64,000 nucleotides of DNA from the NCBI RefSeq assembly GCF_001647085.1, contig NZ_CP015520.1:930001-994000 (forward strand), given 5' to 3'. Below the pieces are notes generated by a model. The model was not told the DNA's origin, did no database searches, and was given only the letters and a program-made list of their open reading frames with translations. The stretch is from Thermococcus piezophilus. GTDB taxonomy: Archaea; Methanobacteriota_B; Thermococci; Thermococcales; Thermococcaceae. Below are positions 34,348 to 42,475 of this stretch, piece after piece. Both the position numbers and the translations under genes were made by a program. The number at the start of each line of letters is the position of its first letter. The first letter of the stretch is position 1.

Positions 34348-35197
34348 ATGTTATTAAGAAAGTTACCATATTGGCCACTATATGCAAAAAATTACTACCT
34401 CACAAAAACTGAACAGGTAATAATGCGAGCAATACGAGGGACTGATATAGTGAGTACTGACGAGATTAGAGGGCTCTTTCCAGGTCTCAGCAGGGGAATG
34501 GTTAAAAAGGTCCTTTGGAGCCTCTCAAAAAAGATACTTTACAAGGCTGAAGAAAGGCCTCTACCTCGTCAATGAACATCCTGGAAACCCCTCAATAAAA
34601 ACCCCTATCGGATAGCCCTTGTCATATTCCCAGGATATATAGCCTTCTCTTCCGCCCTGAGGCTTTACGATCTGCTTGACTACGAGCCGTTCACGATATT
34701 CGTGGCCACACCGAGAAAAATCCGGTGAGAGAACCATTGGGGAGTGCACGATCAAGGCCGTTGCCCTGGGAGAAAAGGCCACAGGAATGACGCTTAAGGA
34801 TGGAATCTATACATCCACCCTCGCGAAGACGTTCTTCGACTGCTTTTACAAGCCGAGATACTGCGGGGGCTACTCCGAGATAACCAAGGCCTTTTATGAA
34901 GCCGGAAAACTTGACTGGGACGAATTCTTGGGCTACTTCGAACGCTTTGCCAGCGACTCCCTCTGTCAGAGAACTGGTTACGTCTTGGAGCTCCTCAGGG
35001 ACGATCTCGGAGTTGATGTTCCGGAGAGGGTTCTTAACTATATAATGGGCAGGGTTAGAAGCTGGACGAAGCTCGTTCCAACTTTTCCCTCCCTCGGGAG
35101 GAGCATTAAGGGGTGGAAAGTGATAGACAACCTTGGAAAGGAGAAGATACTGGGGTGGGTCTATGGATGGGATAGAAAGCCTGAAGCTCAGAATTGA
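34348..35197 (+). pseudogene. AbiEi-like antitoxin gene, multiply frameshifted
   Basis: Segments in changing frames read as an AbiEi-like protein: a wHTH start KNYYLTKTEQVIMRAIRGTD, then KKGLYLVNEHPGNPSIKTP, YRIALVIFPGYIAFSSALRL and TIKAVALGEKATGMTLKDGI, then KTFFDCFYKPRYCGGYSEIT, which matches the DKPRYCGGI motif of the AbiEi at 18.3 kb, and a C-terminal helical domain to 35197. Breaks occur near 34545, 34610 and 34730. No AbiEii toxin gene follows, so either it was lost or this was an orphan. Such antitoxin paralogues often mark places where mobile or defence genes turn over. Confidence 0.75.
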
Positions 35198-35249
35198 AGA
35201 ACTTGGCCAGGTGATCCCTCTGTAGTTTGCGCCTTTCCCCAGAGAAAGG

Positions 35250-35257
35250 TTTATAAG
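35250..35257 (+). promoter_or_regulatory. TATA box of the zinc-ribbon/EF-1beta operon
   Basis: TTTATAAG preceded by the purine-rich GAGAAAGG lies about 60 bp before the GTG at 35315, giving a transcript leader of about 35 nt that includes the GGAGGTG ribosome-binding site. Confidence 0.5.
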
Positions 35258-35314
35258 CCAACTCCCTCAATGCCCACCAGTGATTAAAAACCACCTTTCT
35301 TGGAGGTGTTCGCA

Positions 35315-35494
35315 GTGGAAGCCAAGTTGGAGATACCCGTATGCACATCATGCGGAAAGGAGATAACCCCCAGGGAGCACGCCACTCACTTCGTCTGCCC
35401 AAACTGTGGCGAGGAGATCATCTGGCGCTGCGAAAGCTGCAGGGTCCTCTCAGTCCCCTACAAGTGCCCCAAGTGCGGCTGGGAGGGGCCGTGA
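35315..35494 (+). CDS. Zinc-ribbon protein encoded with EF-1beta
   Basis: The 59-residue protein has three CxxC-type knuckles: CTSCGKE, CPNCGEE plus CESC, and CPKCGW, enough for two zinc sites. It is of the DUF1610-like short zinc-finger group commonly found immediately upstream of archaeal EF-1beta. A GTG start at 35315 follows GGAGGTG by 5 nt; the TTG at 35300 would swallow the ribosome-binding site. Its role is not known, but conserved linkage with a translation factor suggests a ribosome-associated or RNA-binding job. Confidence 0.85.
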   Translation: MEAKLEIPVCTSCGKEITPREHATHFVCPNCGEEIIWRCESCRVLSVPYKCPKCGWEGP

Positions 35495-35513
35495 AGTTTA
35501 GGAGGTGAAAAGA

Positions 35514-35789
35514 ATGGCTGACTACAACCTTGTTGGCGTTATAAAGGTCATGCCGACCGACCCGGATGTCAACCTCGACGAGCTCGAGGAGAAGCTCAAG
35601 GCCGTCATCCCGGATAAGTTCGGCCTCGCCAAGGTCGAGCGCGAGCCGATTGCCTTCGGTCTCGTTGCCCTCAAGTTCTACGTCCTCGGTAAGGACGAGG
35701 AGGGTTACTCCTACGACGAGGTTGCCGACCTCTTCAGGCGGGTCGAGAACGTCGAGAGCGCCGAAGTTGAGACCGTTTCAAGGATCTGA
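35514..35789 (+). CDS. ef1b: Elongation factor 1-beta (aEF-1B)
   Basis: This 91-residue protein matches the GEF domain of archaeal EF-1beta, which reloads aEF-1alpha with GTP. Landmarks are DYNLVGVIKVMPTDPDVNLD at the start, FGLAKVEREPIAFGLVALKF (the central strands) and the C-terminal VENVESAEVETVSRI helix and strand. GGAGGTG precedes the ATG at 35514. It follows the zinc-ribbon gene by 19 nt and shares its promoter. Confidence 0.95.
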   Translation: MADYNLVGVIKVMPTDPDVNLDELEEKLKAVIPDKFGLAKVEREPIAFGLVALKFYVLGKDEEGYSYDEVADLFRRVENVESAEVETVSRI

Positions 35790-35948
35790 GCTTTTTTATT
35801 TGTTTTTCATTTGTGCATATTGCCATTTTTGTAATGTTACAACTTCATTCAAAGTGTTAGAAAGCTATTTATAGTTCTTGTGCATAAGTTTCCATTGACC
35901 ATATACATCCGCTTTCTTTTCTTTGTGGGCTCTAAGGAGGTTATATAT

Positions 35949-37097
35949 ATGAAAAAAAGTTTGAGTATGCTGGTGACATTGTTGATAGTTGGGTTTGTAC
36001 TGGCCAGCGGATGCTTGGGTGGAACATCCACAGATGAATCCCCCACGACTACCCCACACTCATCCCCCACCACCCCAACCGTTCCGAGCTCATCCCCTAC
36101 ACACACCACGACAACAAGCACCTCACCGGCAACTTCAAGCTCAACAACAGTCACAAGCCCAACAACATCGTCGCATTCAACAACCACGACAACCACGACA
36201 ACCTCAACCCAAGCCCCTGCTGAGGAAGCCTACTGGAGTCATCCGTGGGAATACGCTCCTGTGGAAATTGGAGATGCTATGTATACCATCACATACTACA
36301 GGTACGCCTATAAGGTTAGGCCAAATCAGACTTCACCCGTTTATGAATACATCTTGGAAAAACATGTGGAAAAGACAAAAATTCATGTATATGGGCAGGA
36401 TATGAGATTGAACAAGATTGATCTGGGAGAACATGAGGTCTATGCCTATGAAACGGTTGTAACGCCCGTTAAAGCAGTTTCCATGGACAGTAAGCTCGTC
36501 ATCACCATCTGGTATGTATCGAACAAGAGCAACGCATTCCTCTATCCATGGGACGTTTCCTGGTTTGCCATGATATCTCCCTACACTCAAAACACAGAGT
36601 TCGTAGGTATGGAATTTGAGTACAAAGGAGAAAAGTTCCTCTTCATGAATCCAGCCCCCTTCCAGAGTGGATTATTGCCGTACTTTGAGGGGAATGATGA
36701 GTTGCTGGGCAGTCTCAATGAGGATCTCACCAACATTTACATGGGATGGGTTTCCGTGCTCCATCTGGCGGTCTGGAGTGCCATAGCTGAAGAAAATCTC
36801 ATGTCCCCCTATCAAGGCACATGGAGCGATATGCAGGGCCATACCTGGAGGTACTCAATAAAACCTGATGGAGTGGTTTCAATCGGGGGTTTTGATTTCA
36901 AAACGGCAGACGTTGAATGGAGCTATGCAGGAGTGCCAGAAAACGTTACTCTAAGTGGGTCTGGGAAAGTATCCCCTTCCCTTCCGATTCCGATTTTGGT
37001 GGAAGGAAGTTTCTCCTACAAGGAAAACAATAGATGGAGAACTGTTTATGCCTACTTGGAACTCAAGGAGTTAAGGCTTGAGAAGGTGAAAGGATGA
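35949..37097 (+). CDS. Lipoprotein with Thr/Ser-rich linker, unknown function
   Basis: The ~382-residue protein starts MKKSLSMLVTLLIVGFVLAS and has a lipobox-like LASGC, so it should be lipid-anchored outside the cell. A linker of about 55 residues rich in Thr, Ser and Pro (repeated TTTT runs) follows, probably O-glycosylated, then a beta-rich globular domain of about 300 residues with no recognised motif. A GGAGGT is 9 nt before the ATG at 35949. A TATA-like CTATTTATAG lies at about 35867. Its 3' end overlaps a second lipoprotein gene by 4 nt. Confidence 0.8.
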   Translation: MKKSLSMLVTLLIVGFVLASGCLGGTSTDESPTTTPHSSPTTPTVPSSSPTHTTTTSTSPATSSSTTVTSPTTSSHSTTTTTTTTSTQAPAEEAYWSHPWEYAPVEIGDAMYTITYYRYAYKVRPNQTSPVYEYILEKHVEKTKIHVYGQDMRLNKIDLGEHEVYAYETVVTPVKAVSMDSKLVITIWYVSNKSNAFLYPWDVSWFAMISPYTQNTEFVGMEFEYKGEKFLFMNPAPFQSGLLPYFEGNDELLGSLNEDLTNIYMGWVSVLHLAVWSAIAEENLMSPYQGTWSDMQGHTWRYSIKPDGVVSIGGFDFKTADVEWSYAGVPENVTLSGSGKVSPSLPIPILVEGSFSYKENNRWRTVYAYLELKELRLEKVKG

Positions 37098-38176
37098 GGC
37101 ATTTTCCATTTTTTATTCTTATCCTCTTCTCCGTGGTGATTTCAGCGGCCTGCATTGATTCTCAAGGAGGAACACCATCTTCCCAGCCTTACCCATCACA
37201 TACACAAACAGCTAACGTGCCCTCGACATGGAGTATGAAACTCGTCTGGAACATCTCCACAGTGGGTATACCTTTTATGGACATGGCCAAGGACGGAAGC
37301 CTTTCTGCGGTTATAGATGATCACAGGGTGCACCTCATTAAGCCCACGGGGGATAGTGTATCCATTGACCTTCAGGGAAGCGATGCCATTCAACCGGTAA
37401 TAACTGGGGTAATAGTCAAAGGGGGAAACGTCTATGTGCTCGGGAATTATGAGGCGTTCTCCGGAATGAGAATTTACTCATGGGATGGAAAAGTCGGCGA
37501 AATAAGGGTTGGGAGTTTTGCAGACTGTATAATGAGGTCCCCGGATGGTAGTCACATGTGCCATCTCGTGACACTGTCTCCGACGGAACAGCTTTTAACA
37601 TGCGATGGACTAAAAACGAAACTTGAATCAACGGACTATGCCATAAACGCCATTTCCGATACTGGAGTCGTGGTACTGAGGAGGAAATTGGCGGGTGAAG
37701 CCTTAGTAACAAAGAACGGGAAAAAACTCTTAACCCTGAACACTCCCAGCGTTATACCCCACGATGACAAATTGCTCGTGAGCGAAAACAATACCTTAAA
37801 AATCCTCGCCCTTAAGGGGGAGGTACTGGCGAGCAGGGAAAAGGCCGGTTTTGGATTGACGACCCTCTTAAGGTGGACTCTGATTCCTACAAAGCGTTAC
37901 ATCTTCCGGTATGAACCCTTTGGAGATACCCACGTCTTCACCTGGAATCTAACGGAGGTTAAGGTGCTACCGGGCTTCCCGTACTTCGCCAACGAGAACT
38001 TCGTAGTTACTGCCAAGGGGGAGACGATTCGTTGCTACTCGCTGAATGATTTCCACGAGGTTTTCAACGTCAAGGTTCCAGGGGATTCCATTGGCTACAT
38101 AAGGCTCAGCGACGATGGGAAGGTTATGCTCGTATCTGGAGAAACCGGAAACTTCTGGCTTTATGCGGAAGGGTGA
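37094..38176 (+). CDS. Lipoprotein, probable beta-propeller
   Basis: This 360-residue protein has a signal peptide with a lipobox (VVISAAC at residues ~16-22) followed by a short Ser/Pro/Thr linker and a beta-rich domain with repeated strand patterns (MAKDGSLSAVIDDHRVHLIK and RLSDDGKVMLVSGETGNFWL near the ends) typical of WD40-like or YVTN-like propellers. The number of blades cannot be told by eye. The start overlaps the upstream lipoprotein stop, so the two are co-translated and probably work together at the cell surface. Confidence 0.75.
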   Translation: MRHFPFFILILFSVVISAACIDSQGGTPSSQPYPSHTQTANVPSTWSMKLVWNISTVGIPFMDMAKDGSLSAVIDDHRVHLIKPTGDSVSIDLQGSDAIQPVITGVIVKGGNVYVLGNYEAFSGMRIYSWDGKVGEIRVGSFADCIMRSPDGSHMCHLVTLSPTEQLLTCDGLKTKLESTDYAINAISDTGVVVLRRKLAGEALVTKNGKKLLTLNTPSVIPHDDKLLVSENNTLKILALKGEVLASREKAGFGLTTLLRWTLIPTKRYIFRYEPFGDTHVFTWNLTEVKVLPGFPYFANENFVVTAKGETIRCYSLNDFHEVFNVKVPGDSIGYIRLSDDGKVMLVSGETGNFWLYAEG

Positions 38177-38179
38177 ATC

Positions 38180-39181
38180 CTAAAGGGACATATTCAGTTT
38201 GGGCTTCCTCAGTTCATCGATGAATTCCCTGAGCTCCTCCGGGATCTTGCTGTAAATTTTTTCAAGGCTGCTTTCCTCACCAAGTTTAAACTTTGCGAGC
38301 TCCCTCAAAGCTTCAAAGAAAGTTCTGTAACCTTCATCATCCTTGAAGGCTTCAACAAAGAGCCCGATGTTCTCGTGGATGTCCTCGTAGGCCTCCTCGT
38401 TGAATAGCCCCTCGATGAAGTCAACGAGCGTGTCGAAGACGAGGCCGAAAATCTCTTCGTTCGTATCGACGGCCTTCAAGAGCGCGTCGCGGAGGGCCCT
38501 GAAGGCCTTTCCGTAGTCCTCTCTGCCAGCCCAGATCTCAGCTTCTACCAGCTTGGCGTTTATCTCTATCTCGTTGTCCCTCGGGTTCTTGAGAACCTCG
38601 TTTATCAGCGCCTCGGCCGTGTTATAGTCTCCGAGTTCGTATCTGAAGTGCGCCAGGTCGAGGAGGCTTATGAGGTGGTTCTTCTCGTCGCTGAGCCTCT
38701 CGAATATGTCCCTCGCGCGCTCCATGAGCTCTATGGCTTTCTCGGTCTCGCCGATCTCGTCGAGGTTCACCGCAATGTTGGCCAGCGTTAGCGCTATCTC
38801 CCTCTCGTTCTTGAGGACTTTCTCCTCAAGCTTGAGCAGCTCCTCATAGGTCTCTATTGCCTCCTCTGGCATGCCAAAGTGCTCGTAAGCATCGGCCAAG
38901 TAGTAGAGCGCCGTCGCGTACTCCTCCGGATCTTCCTTTTTCCTCTCGGCTATCCTCTTGTAGAGCTCAATGCCGCTCTCGGCGTCGTCGAGGTGAGCGT
39001 AAACGTGAGCTATCTCGTGGGCCAAATCGTAGGGATCCTTGCACTCGATGACGACTTCCTCAAGCCTCTTCAGCTCTTCCCTCAGAGTATCTTCATCTTC
39101 GATGTTCTCAATGTAGTCGTCAAACAGCTCGAGCAGCTTCTCGCAGTCCTTCTCGGCTAACGCCGTTTCAAACTCGTTCAT
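38180..39181 (-). CDS. TPR repeat protein
   Basis: The 333-residue acidic protein consists almost entirely of paired helices in tetratricopeptide pattern. Examples are YATALYYLADAYEHFGMPEE and EIALTLANIAVNLDEIGETE, with small residues at canonical positions 8 and 20 and Pro or Gly in turns. TPR arrays serve as protein-protein scaffolds. There is no signal or membrane segment. GGTGATGAGG precedes the ATG. It converges with the lipoprotein pair, leaving 3 nt between stops. Confidence 0.88.
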   Translation of the reverse strand: MNEFETALAEKDCEKLLELFDDYIENIEDEDTLREELKRLEEVVIECKDPYDLAHEIAHVYAHLDDAESGIELYKRIAERKKEDPEEYATALYYLADAYEHFGMPEEAIETYEELLKLEEKVLKNEREIALTLANIAVNLDEIGETEKAIELMERARDIFERLSDEKNHLISLLDLAHFRYELGDYNTAEALINEVLKNPRDNEIEINAKLVEAEIWAGREDYGKAFRALRDALLKAVDTNEEIFGLVFDTLVDFIEGLFNEEAYEDIHENIGLFVEAFKDDEGYRTFFEALRELAKFKLGEESSLEKIYSKIPEELREFIDELRKPKLNMSL

Positions 39182-39529
39182 TCCTCATCACCTGCCTTCG
39201 ATTAGCCTAAACCAGTTAAAAAGGTATGGGCCTATATCCGGTCGATGTGCCATCAAAGACTTGGACCTTGCTTGGTTCTAAAGGCTCGGGAACAATGACT
39301 AGTGCTAAATCCCTGGTTAGAGGAAGGGGTGGAGCGTACAGGGAAAGGCTTGAGGGGCTCGGCATCGAGGTCCACATGAACGGATGGATCTAATTCTTTT
39401 CGTTTTTGGTATCATCAAAAACCATAAGTTTGGAACTTGTTGTTTTAAAAAGTGTTAAAAGTTAGCTACATCCCATCGGTTTTGTATTACTAGATTTGAA
39501 ATCAGTGGCACAACATGGTGGTGAGCACA
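39182..39529. other. Intergenic region before the importer operon
   Basis: About 350 bases without a gene. On the plus strand 39331-39393 reads GAYRERLEGLGIEVHMNGWI to a stop and could be the tail of a lost gene. An A/T-rich promoter region lies at about 39440-39480, with TTTTAAAAAG as the likely TATA box for the operon starting at 39530. No hairpin or riboswitch-like structure was recognised. Confidence 0.35.
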
Positions 39530-40660
39530 ATGAAATCCCGCGGAAAGATATTCACCCTGTTTCTGGTCGGCGTCTTGCTCCTCGCCGTCGTGGCGAGCGG
39601 CTGTATAGGTGGCGAAACTACTACAACGACCATCACCGCGCCCTCTTCCAGCCCAACGGAGGCTGCTTCATCCCCAACAACCACCACTGCCGCTCCCAAG
39701 TACCCGATAACCGTTACGGACTTCGCGGAAAGGACCGTCACCATAGAGAAGCCGCCCGAGAGAGTGATAGTGCTCTCCGGCTACTGGGCAGAGATACTAT
39801 GCGTCCTCGGCGTCCAGGACAGGATAGTCGGCATAGGCAAGTACGTCCCCTATGACACCTACCTTCCGGATGATGTGAAGAACAGGACAGTCGTTGGCAG
39901 CAACTTCAAGGGCCTCAACTGGGAGACCGTCGTCGGCTTAAACCCGGACCTCATAATAATCGACTGGTACGGCGGCAAGTACGCCGACGCCGAGACGATA
40001 CAGAAGGCGGAAGAGCTCGGCATACCCGTCATAGCGCTCACTGCTAGGACCATCGAGGACAATGTGAAGGTCGTCGAGCTCCTTGGAAAGGTCTTTGATA
40101 AAGAAGAGAAGGCCGGTGAGCTGGCTGGATGGATGGAGGAGAAGCTCAGCGCCGTGAAGGAAACCGCCGCCCAGATTCCGGAGAGTGAGAGGAAGAACGC
40201 CCTCCTCATAAGTGCCCCCAAGGACATCGCGGGCCCGGTCACTGTCTACGCCAACGGAAGCGCGTGGGCGAGCATGGTGGAGCTCATCGGTGCCCACAAT
40301 TTAGCTTCCGACATGACCTTCGATACCCAATGGCCCAAGCTCGACCTCGAGAAGATAATCGCCTACTGGGGCAACGACACGGACGTTTTAATCCTGACGT
40401 CATTCAGTCAGGACAGGCTTGAGGACGCCATGAACGGCATTAAAAATGACTCAAGGTGGCAGGAAATCAAGGCCGTGAAGGAAGGACACGTCTACGGCAT
40501 CCTCGCAGGTTCAAAGGGCTATCTCGACTGGGGCCCGAGGATAATAGTCGGCCTCTACCAGATGGCCAACATAATCTACCCCGACCGCTACCAGAGCTGG
40601 GAGTCGGTCAGGGACGAGCTGATTGAGAAGTTCTACAGCCCGTTCTACCCTGGTGAGTGA
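39530..40660 (+). CDS. ABC importer substrate-binding lipoprotein (BtuF/FepB type)
   Basis: The ~376-residue protein has a signal peptide with a lipobox (VVASGC), a Thr/Ser/Pro linker and the two-lobed metal-chelate/cobalamin binding fold (VTDFAERTVTIEKPPERVIV, LNPDLIIIDWYGGKYADAET, EEKAGELAGWMEEKLSAVKE). Such proteins bind corrinoids, haem or ferric chelates. The linked CobN and ChlI/D genes favour a tetrapyrrole or metal. GGTGGTGA precedes the ATG at 39530; the ATG at 39515 is less likely. Together with the next two genes it makes a complete importer. Confidence 0.88.
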   Translation: MKSRGKIFTLFLVGVLLLAVVASGCIGGETTTTTITAPSSSPTEAASSPTTTTAAPKYPITVTDFAERTVTIEKPPERVIVLSGYWAEILCVLGVQDRIVGIGKYVPYDTYLPDDVKNRTVVGSNFKGLNWETVVGLNPDLIIIDWYGGKYADAETIQKAEELGIPVIALTARTIEDNVKVVELLGKVFDKEEKAGELAGWMEEKLSAVKETAAQIPESERKNALLISAPKDIAGPVTVYANGSAWASMVELIGAHNLASDMTFDTQWPKLDLEKIIAYWGNDTDVLILTSFSQDRLEDAMNGIKNDSRWQEIKAVKEGHVYGILAGSKGYLDWGPRIIVGLYQMANIIYPDRYQSWESVRDELIEKFYSPFYPGE

Positions 40661-40662
40661 GC

Positions 40663-41709
40663 ATGAGGAAGGCCTTCCACCTTTCCTTTTTGCTCTCTCC
40701 AGTTCTTGCCCTCATCGTAAGCCTGTGTATAGGGACCTATCCAATTCCTCCCTCCGCCGTAGTGAGTATGGTGCTCCTTAAAGGGGCTCAGCTCATCTCC
40801 GAGGTTTTGAAAATTCTAACCCTCGGGAAGATATCCTTCCCCGTCATAATTCCCTACCCGAGCGTTTACCAGACCATACTCTTTGAGATACGCCTCCCCC
40901 GCGTCTTGATGGCCATGCTCGTCGGCTCGGCCCTTGCCATTTCGGGCGCCGTCTTGCAGGCCATATTCAGGAACCCCCTCGTGAATAGCTATATATTGGG
41001 CATCTCTTCCGGGGCGGCATTCGGGGCTGCTTTGGCCATAGGATTCTCTCTGAGCCTGGGCGTTACACCTCTGGCGTTTGCCTTTGCCCTACTCGCTGTG
41101 TTTATGACGACCTCTCTGGCCAAAATTGGTGGGAGGATAACCCCAGTCTCGCTCGTACTCGCTGGAATCATAGTCAACGCCTTCTTTTCAGCTTTAACGT
41201 CCCTTCTCAAGTTCCTTATGGAGCACGATAAGCTGGCGAGCATCGTCTACTGGCTCATGGGGAGCTTCGCCAACTCTGACTGGGGCTCGGTCAGAGTGGC
41301 CTTCCCGGTGATCCTCGCTGGCTGTTTCATGATATACTCAATGCGCTGGCAGCTGAATGTGCTCTCCTTCGGTGAGGAGGCTAAAATCGTGGGTGTCGAG
41401 ACCGAGAAGCTGAAGTTTGCTTTTATTGTGATAATCTCCCTCATAACTGCCGTCTCAGTTGCTTTCTGTGGGATAATCGGGTGGGTTGGCCTGATGATTC
41501 CGCACATCGTTAGAATGGCGTTTGGACCTGATCATAAAACCCTGATACCTCTGACGATAACTGTGGGGGCTTCATTCATGGTTCTGGCCGATACGCTGGC
41601 GAGGTCAATAGCCACCTATGAAATTCCGATTGGTATTTTGACAACTCTCCTTGGGATTCCATTCTTCGCTTACCTGCTGAGAAAGACGGGCGGTGGTTGG
41701 AATGCTTGA
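40663..41709 (+). CDS. ABC importer permease (FecCD/BtuC family)
   Basis: The ~348-residue protein has about ten membrane helices and the FecCD signatures RLPRVLMAMLVGSALAISGA with ISGAVLQAIFRNPLV, and the cytoplasmic coupling loop IGWVGLMIPHIVRM that touches the ATPase. The start at 40663 follows GGTGAG; the GTG at 40657 overlaps it. The start lies 2 nt after the preceding stop. It pairs as a dimer to carry a large chelate across the membrane. Confidence 0.92.
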   Translation: MRKAFHLSFLLSPVLALIVSLCIGTYPIPPSAVVSMVLLKGAQLISEVLKILTLGKISFPVIIPYPSVYQTILFEIRLPRVLMAMLVGSALAISGAVLQAIFRNPLVNSYILGISSGAAFGAALAIGFSLSLGVTPLAFAFALLAVFMTTSLAKIGGRITPVSLVLAGIIVNAFFSALTSLLKFLMEHDKLASIVYWLMGSFANSDWGSVRVAFPVILAGCFMIYSMRWQLNVLSFGEEAKIVGVETEKLKFAFIVIISLITAVSVAFCGIIGWVGLMIPHIVRMAFGPDHKTLIPLTITVGASFMVLADTLARSIATYEIPIGILTTLLGIPFFAYLLRKTGGGWNA

Positions 41710-42475
41710 GGTTAGAGGTTTATCATTTAGCTACGGTGATTTCAGCGTTGATGATGTCTGTCTTGAGGTGGGAGAGGGTGAGATTTTAACACTGCTCGGC
41801 CCGAATGGCAGTGGGAAAACGACGGTTCTGAAAAGCATTTACGGGTTGCTAAGGCCCAGGGAAAGGTGCGTCTTCATAGATGGCAAAGATTGTCACTCCC
41901 TACCTTTAAGGGAGAGGGCCAGGTTGGTTGGCTACGTTCCACAGTCCCATCATCCTCCCTTTCCCTACACAGTTCTGGACGTTGTGGTCATGGGCTTGGC
42001 CTCTCAGCTTGGAGTTTTTGAGAGCCCCAAAAAAGAGCACTATCAAAAGGCTCTGGAGAAACTTAAGCTCGTGGGAATGGTGCGTTTTAAGGATAAGCCC
42101 TACACGGAGCTGAGCGGGGGTCAGTTACAACTGGTGTTAATAGCGAGGGCCCTGGTTCAGGAGCCAAGGGTTCTTCTCCTGGATGAACCCACCGCCCATC
42201 TGGATTTTAAGAACCAGGTCAGGGTTCTCGAAATTGTAAAGAGATTGGCAGGGAGGGAAGGGATATCGGCAGTTATGGCCCTTCATGATCCGAATCTGGC
42301 CTCGATGTATTCTGATAGGATAGCCCTTCTTAAAGACGGACGGATTAAGGCCATTGGAAAACCAGATGAGATTCTGAGGGAGGAAATTCTTGAAGATGTT
42401 TATGGTGTTCCGGTCTGTGTCCTTGAATTCAACGGGCTTAGGATCATACTTCCAAAAACGGAGGTGATTCAATGA
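41702..42475 (+). CDS. ABC importer ATPase (FepC/BtuD family)
   Basis: The ~257-residue ATPase has Walker A LGPNGSGKTTVLKSI, Q-loop YVPQSHHPPFPYTVLDV, signature ELSGGQLQLVLIARAL, Walker B LLLDEPTAHLD and the switch His (ALHDPNLA). All are intact. The start at 41702 overlaps the permease gene by 8 nt and the stop overlaps the CobN-like gene by 4 nt. It powers the importer encoded by the two previous genes. Confidence 0.95.
   Translation: MLEVRGLSFSYGDFSVDDVCLEVGEGEILTLLGPNGSGKTTVLKSIYGLLRPRERCVFIDGKDCHSLPLRERARLVGYVPQSHHPPFPYTVLDVVVMGLASQLGVFESPKKEHYQKALEKLKLVGMVRFKDKPYTELSGGQLQLVLIARALVQEPRVLLLDEPTAHLDFKNQVRVLEIVKRLAGREGISAVMALHDPNLASMYSDRIALLKDGRIKAIGKPDEILREEILEDVYGVPVCVLEFNGLRIILPKTEVIQ

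Noticed and set aside
39394-39529. Cobalamin riboswitch upstream of the importer operon
   Set aside because: No conserved B12-box-like sequence was seen, and such riboswitches are not known from this group of archaea.
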